A stretch of 8,398 nucleotides of DNA, taken from positions 1 to 8,398 of the forward strand of contig JAJYSW010000141.1 of the NCBI GenBank assembly GCA_021793335.1, read 5' to 3'. Shown here piece by piece: positions 5,805-8,398 of the stretch. Both the position numbers and the translations under genes were made by a program. The notes beneath the pieces are model-generated. The model worked only from the letters and a program-made list of their open reading frames with translations, had not been told where the DNA came from and ran no database searches. Every line of letters starts with the position of its first letter. Within the stretch, counting starts at the first letter, position 1. The DNA comes from Actinomycetes bacterium. Its GTDB lineage: Bacteria > Actinomycetota > Actinomycetes > Mycobacteriales > Micromonosporaceae.

Positions 5805-5852
5805 ATGTCCCACGCTGACGCAGCCTTACCCCCACGCGCCCGGCGCGTCTGA
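5805..5852 (+). CDS. Doubtful 15-codon mini-ORF
   Basis: ATG 5805 is preceded by GGGAGG (5794-5799) at a 5-base spacing. The frame encodes MSHADAALPPRARRV and stops at TGA 5850-5852. It contains a TTA leucine codon, rare in such GC-rich genomes. The 7-bp palindrome at 5834-5848 lies over its end. The frame stays open for about 20 codons upstream of the ATG, so this may be the tail of a decayed gene. No plus-strand gene follows that it could regulate. No function can be offered. Confidence 0.15.
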   Translation: MSHADAALPPRARRV

Positions 5853-6112
5853 GCGTCGCGCAGGGCCGAACCGTCGCGACGACCGCGAGGATGTTCTTCG
5901 TCTCAGGCCGGACCGCAGGGAAACGGGTCGGTCGCCGCCCGAACCGGTCGACGCTTCGCGGCGGCCGGCCATGTGCCCGCTCGCCGCGTTCTCGGGCCTC
6001 CCGGGTCCGGCACGGGGCCTGGAAGGCCCTCCACCTCGCGAGCGATGCGCTTGCGAGCGAGTGAGCGGACTCGGATACCGCCTCACCCCGGGCGCTGAAA
6101 CCGGCCCCGGGC

Positions 6113-6160
6113 GTGTGGGGCGGGGCGGCTTCACAGGTTCGGAGCCGCCCCGTTCCACGC
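6113..6160 (+). terminator. Long hairpin between the convergent XRE and bioY genes
   Basis: CGGGGCGGCT (6121-6130) and AGCCGCCCCG (6143-6152) form a perfect 10-bp stem with a 12-base loop. In plus-strand RNA the stem extends outward to 6113/6160, giving 18 consecutive pairs including three G-U pairs (6114-6159, 6119-6154, 6120-6153). In minus-strand RNA those three become A-C mismatches. It may end plus-strand transcripts, and its core 10 bp may also end bioY transcripts, whose stop lies 67 bases away. No T-tract follows on either strand. Confidence 0.55.
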
Positions 6161-6226
6161 TGCTGGGCCGACGCTCATCGCCCGCGGGCGAGCGGTATCG
6201 CGGGCCCGCGGGCGCGGCGGCCCGGG

Positions 6227-6847
6227 TCAGCGCTCCTCGCCGGCGCGGCGGAAGCGGTCGACCGCCAGCCACGCGGCGGGCAGCGCCAGCGCGGCCACGA
6301 TGAGCTTGACGAGGTCGCCCGCCAGGTACGGGAACACGCCCTGCTGGAGGGCGGTCCCGGCGTCCAGGTTCGCCGCAAAGGCCAGGTAGGGGACGCCGAA
6401 GGCGTACATGATGACGTTGCCCACGACCATGAGGCCGATCGTGCGGGGCACGGTCCGGTCGCCACCACGTCCGGCGAGCCAGCCGACCACGACGGCGGCG
6501 ACGAGGAAGCCGGGGATGTAGCCGAAGCTGGGCATCGCGTAGCCCGAGCCGCCGTCGGTGAACCACGGCATGCCCGCCACGCCTGCGACGAGGTACACGG
6601 CCATCGCGAGCCCGGCGCGCAGCGGGCCGTAGGCCGCGCCGAGGAGCAGCACGGTGAAGGTCGTCAGGACGAACGGCACCGGGCTGATCTGCGGGATCGT
6701 GAACGCGACCTGGGCCGAGGCGCCGACGACGGCTGCGCCGCCGAGGACGAGGACGGTATCGCGGGCGATGGCACCGGCGCGCGAGGCGGCGGGGAGCAGG
6801 TCGGCGAGGACCTTGGGCGCGGGAAGCGCGGTCGCTGGGGCGGCCAT
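6227..6847 (-). CDS. bioY: Biotin transporter substrate-binding subunit BioY
   Basis: BioY is the membrane S component that captures biotin for an energy-coupling-factor (ECF) transporter. The 206-residue protein has a short N-terminal cytoplasmic tail and about six hydrophobic segments, near residues 31-49, 58-73, 77-93, 107-127, 136-157 and 171-195. Family features are QISPVPFVLTTFTVLLLGAAYGP (53-75), the loop AGVAGMPWFTDGGSGYAMPSFGYIPGF (88-114) and the conserved Asp-x-x-Lys of GDLVKL (D178, K181), recalled from BioY structures as part of the biotin site. ATG 6847 follows a strong GGAGGA (6855-6860) with 7-base spacing; an upstream in-frame ATG at 6883 lacks such a site. No bioM/bioN or general EcfA/EcfT gene is visible, so it probably shares a distant ECF module or works alone. 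I saw no obvious BioQ-like palindrome upstream. It is separated from etfA by a strong hairpin and so is likely transcribed on its own. Confidence 0.93.
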   Translation of the reverse strand: MAAPATALPAPKVLADLLPAASRAGAIARDTVLVLGGAAVVGASAQVAFTIPQISPVPFVLTTFTVLLLGAAYGPLRAGLAMAVYLVAGVAGMPWFTDGGSGYAMPSFGYIPGFLVAAVVVGWLAGRGGDRTVPRTIGLMVVGNVIMYAFGVPYLAFAANLDAGTALQQGVFPYLAGDLVKLIVAALALPAAWLAVDRFRRAGEER

Positions 6848-6939
6848 TGCTGATTCCTCCAACATCGTCTGTAGGTTTCTCATAACGAGAGGCTGTGTCG
6901 AAGCCTAACCCACAGTGGCTTCGCCGCGACCGCGCCCCC
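6848..6939 (-). promoter_or_regulatory. bioY upstream region, promoter not clearly identifiable
   Basis: This stretch between the etfA hairpin and bioY carries the GGAGGA ribosome-binding site and an AT-richer segment. On the minus strand the segment reads CGTTATGAG near 6880-6888, and TTATGA could be a -10 box. TTAGGC lies 17 bases further upstream but matches the -35 consensus poorly. The arrangement suits an independent bioY promoter without proving one. Confidence 0.25.
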
Positions 6940-7014
6940 GTGAACGAGACCGCGGCCCGCAGGCGCCCGGTACGGCGCCCGCGAGCCGCGGAGCGGGCTC
7001 GATGCCTCGTTCAC
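6940..7014 (-). terminator. Large nested hairpin overlapping the etfA stop, etfBA terminator
   Basis: An outer 9-bp inverted repeat, GTGAACGAG (6940-6948) with CTCGTTCAC (7006-7014), includes the etfA TGA. Inside it, in minus-strand RNA, 6991-6974 pairs continuously with 6967-6950: 18 pairs, two of them G-U, closing a 6-base loop. The components are CCGCGGC/GCCGCGG, a 5-bp middle and GGCGCC/GGCGCC. The G-U pairs would be mismatches in plus-strand RNA, so the structure is built for the etfA transcript. No U-tract follows. Confidence 0.65.
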
Positions 7015-7940
7015 TTGCGTTTCTCGGCCTCTTCGAGGACCTGCGGGAGCACCGAGAACAGGTCGCCGACGACGCCGAAATCGGACATGCCGAAGATCGG
7101 GGCGTCGGCGTCCTTGTTGACCGCGACGATGACCTTGGAGGTCTGCATCCCCGCGCGGTGCTGGATCGCGCCGGAGATCCCGGCCGCGACGTACAGCTGC
7201 GGGCTGACGGTGGTGCCGGTCTGACCGACCTGGAACTTGTGCGGGTAGTAGCCGGCGTCGGTCGCGGCCCGGGAGGCGCCCACCGCGCCGCCGAGCGCGT
7301 CGGCGACCCGCTCGATGAGCGCGAAGTCCTCCGCCGAGCCCACGCCGCGGCCGCCGGAGACGACCACGTCCGCCTCGGAGAGGTTCGGGCGGTCGCCGGC
7401 GGGCTCGTTCACCCGCTCGGCGATGCGGACGCGCTTATCGGCCTCGGTGATCTGGGCCTCGACGGCCTCCACGGCCGGTTCGCCGGGGGCGGGTTCGGCG
7501 GCGATCGCTCCGGCCGTGACCGTGGCGAGCGTGAAGCCCCTGGTGATCTTCGAGGTCGTGGCGGTGGCGCCGGCGAAGATGTCCTGCGTGGCGGTGCCTT
7601 CGGCGTCCAGGCCGATCACGTCGGTCAGGAGCCCGTTGTCGAGGGCGACGGCGAGTCGGGCGGCCAGCGCCTTGCCCTCGTCGGTGCTCGGCAGCAGAAA
7701 GGCGTCCGGTTCGGCCTTGCGGGCCAGGTCGGTCAGGGCCGCGGCCTTCGGGTCGACGAAGTAGTCGTCGGCGCCGTCGGCGGTCACACGGTAGACCTTG
7801 GCGGCGCCGTATTCGGTCGCCAGCGAAACGGATTGGTCGTCGAAGGCGATCGCGGTGACGTCGCCGAGGGAGCGTCCGAGCGTGAGGACCTCGGCGGCGT
7901 GCTTGCCGGCTTCGGGTACGTAGACGAGGATGTCGGCCAT
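7011..7940 (-). CDS. etfA: Electron transfer flavoprotein alpha subunit
   Basis: EtfA pairs with EtfB to form the soluble electron transfer flavoprotein. This takes electrons from acyl-CoA dehydrogenases and similar enzymes and passes them to the respiratory chain through an ETF-quinone oxidoreductase or equivalent. The 309-residue product is full length. The N-terminal domain (1 to about 180) begins ADILVYVPE. The C-terminal FAD domain shows VSGGRGVGS (194-202), GASRAATDAGY (221-231), QVGQTGTTVSPQLYVAAGISGAIQH (237-261) and VNKDADAPIFGMSDFGVVGDL (274-294), which together bind FAD. Arg224 and His261 are at the positions known to contact the flavin. ATG 7940 follows AGGAG (7947-7951) by 6 bases; that site overlaps the etfB stop codon, so the two genes are coupled. 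The set of motifs is typical of the ordinary housekeeping ETF. Confidence 0.97.
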   Translation of the reverse strand: MADILVYVPEAGKHAAEVLTLGRSLGDVTAIAFDDQSVSLATEYGAAKVYRVTADGADDYFVDPKAAALTDLARKAEPDAFLLPSTDEGKALAARLAVALDNGLLTDVIGLDAEGTATQDIFAGATATTSKITRGFTLATVTAGAIAAEPAPGEPAVEAVEAQITEADKRVRIAERVNEPAGDRPNLSEADVVVSGGRGVGSAEDFALIERVADALGGAVGASRAATDAGYYPHKFQVGQTGTTVSPQLYVAAGISGAIQHRAGMQTSKVIVAVNKDADAPIFGMSDFGVVGDLFSVLPQVLEEAEKRK

Positions 7941-7949
7941 GTCGGTCTC

Positions 7950-8398
7950 CTAGATGAACTTCTCGGCGGCGAGGAACTCGGCGAGGCGGCGTCCGCCCTC
8001 GCCCTCATCGGTGACGATCTGGCCGGCGGTGCGCTCGGGCCGGTCGGCGGCGGTGAGCACCTCGGTGGCGGCCGCGGCGGCGCCGACCTCGCCCGGGTCG
8101 ATGCCCAGGTCGGCCACGGTGAGGGTCTCGATGCTCTTGCGCTTGGCGGCCATGATGCCCTTGAGGGAGGGGTAGCGCGGCGTGTTGATGGTGTCCCAGA
8201 CGGAGACGATCGCCGGCAGGGTCGCGGTGAGGACGTCGTAGCCGTCGTCACGCTGGTGCTCCACTGTGATCTTGTCGCCGTCGAGTTCGATACTGCGGGC
8301 GCCGGTGGCGGCCGCGGCGCCGGTGCGGGCGGCGAGCAGGTGCGGCATGACGCCCATGTTCGAGTCGGTGGACTCGGTGCCGGCGAGGACGAGGTCCC
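7950..8398 (-). CDS. etfB: Electron transfer flavoprotein beta subunit (3' part only)
   Basis: The last 149 codons of etfB are present; the gene enters from the right edge of the window. The visible part starts with DLVLAGTESTD, a conserved nucleotide-binding motif of EtfB, and continues NMGVMPHLLAARTG. Later comes the recognition loop NTPRYPSLKGIMAAKRK; its leucine corresponds to the residue that docks human ETF on its dehydrogenases (Leu195, from memory). The C-terminus, GRRLAEFLAAEKFI, is the usual arm that wraps the alpha subunit. The TAG stop is 9 bp from the etfA ATG and carries the etfA ribosome-binding site, so the pair is one operon read beta first. The promoter lies outside the window. 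Confidence 0.96.
   Translation of the reverse strand, partial: DLVLAGTESTDSNMGVMPHLLAARTGAAAATGARSIELDGDKITVEHQRDDGYDVLTATLPAIVSVWDTINTPRYPSLKGIMAAKRKSIETLTVADLGIDPGEVGAAAAATEVLTAADRPERTAGQIVTDEGEGGRRLAEFLAAEKFI

Larger units (their letters stand above)
5689..6226. other. 538-bp gap between the XRE gene and bioY with no convincing gene
   Basis: No frame here shows both actinomycete codon bias and a recognisable product. It does hold several inverted repeats: CCGCC/GGCGG (5712-5728, a weak hairpin just past the XRE stop), GCGGCG/CGCCGC (5763-5784), ACGCGCC-C-GGCGCGT (5834-5848), a long hairpin (6113-6160) and a CGCCCGCGGGCG palindrome (6179-6190). There are also direct repeats of CCCCGGGCG (about 6086 and 6105), GCGAGCGA (twice within 6038-6060) and CCCGCGGGCG (6181-6190 and 6205-6214). 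One SD-preceded mini frame lies at 5805-5852. It may include decayed coding DNA or 3' untranslated sequence. Confidence 0.6.

Noticed and set aside
5707..6303. A 198-codon plus-strand frame across the gap before bioY
   Set aside because: The product is Arg/Pro-rich, the frame runs antisense into the bioY 3' end, and there is no plausible start site. It looks like chance openness in GC-rich DNA.
7011..8398. An electron-bifurcating ETF (FixAB type)
   Set aside because: No fixC or fixX-type genes or bifurcating dehydrogenase are visible, and the residues seen fit the ordinary housekeeping ETF. The FAD-binding half of EtfB that would help decide lies partly outside the window.
1..8398. tRNA or rRNA genes, CRISPR arrays, insertion sequences, prophage genes
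   Set aside because: No regularly spaced repeats, transposase-like or integrase-like proteins, or tRNA-like cloverleaf ends were seen on either strand. The only sizeable repeat is the single 90-bp pair.

Overview
The window is very GC-rich, with coding frames strongly G/C at the third codon position, GTG as well as ATG starts, and tightly packed genes. This points to an actinomycete (Actinomycetota); I cannot place it more precisely. Most genes lie on the minus strand. From right to left they are etfB (cut by the window edge), etfA, bioY, then iscS, mnmA and a short MetE-like methionine synthase homologue. From memory, Mycobacterium tuberculosis has the same backbone (fixA/fixB ... iscS ... 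mnmA/trmU ... MetE-like protein ... ligA), so this looks like an old actinobacterial housekeeping block. Two plus-strand genes interrupt it: an XRE-type regulator at 4780-5688 and a small sulfotransferase-fold protein at 484-1134.

Layout. 1-126: a minus-strand fragment whose bases 17-106 are about 93% identical to an internal part of the MetE-like gene. 142-474: a possible small hypothetical gene. 484-1134: P-loop sulfotransferase-like protein. 1135-1196: short convergent gap with a hairpin over the MetE-like stop codon. 1181-2185: MetE-like protein. 2178-3311: mnmA, overlapping the MetE-like gene by 8 bp. 3326-4483: iscS, 14 bp upstream of mnmA. 4484-4779: divergent control region with a good -10 box, a palindrome and a terminator-like hairpin ahead of the XRE gene. 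5689-6226: 538 bp with no convincing gene but several inverted repeats. 6227-6847: bioY. 6848-7010: a short intergenic region. A large nested hairpin (6940-7014) overlaps the etfA stop codon. 7011-7940: etfA. 7950-8398: 3' part of etfB.

How the genes work together. IscS takes sulfur from cysteine as an enzyme-bound persulfide. MnmA uses that sulfur to 2-thiolate U34 of tRNAs for Lys, Glu and Gln. The two genes almost certainly share a transcript, and the MetE-like protein is translationally coupled to MnmA. EtfA and EtfB form the FAD-containing electron carrier that accepts electrons from acyl-CoA and related dehydrogenases. BioY is the substrate-binding membrane subunit of a biotin transporter; no partner ATPase or T subunit is visible here.

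I see no clearly new multi-gene system. The points most worth following up are the 90-bp direct repeat bracketing the sulfotransferase module, the leader of the XRE gene, and two long hairpins whose G-U pairs indicate which strand is transcribed.
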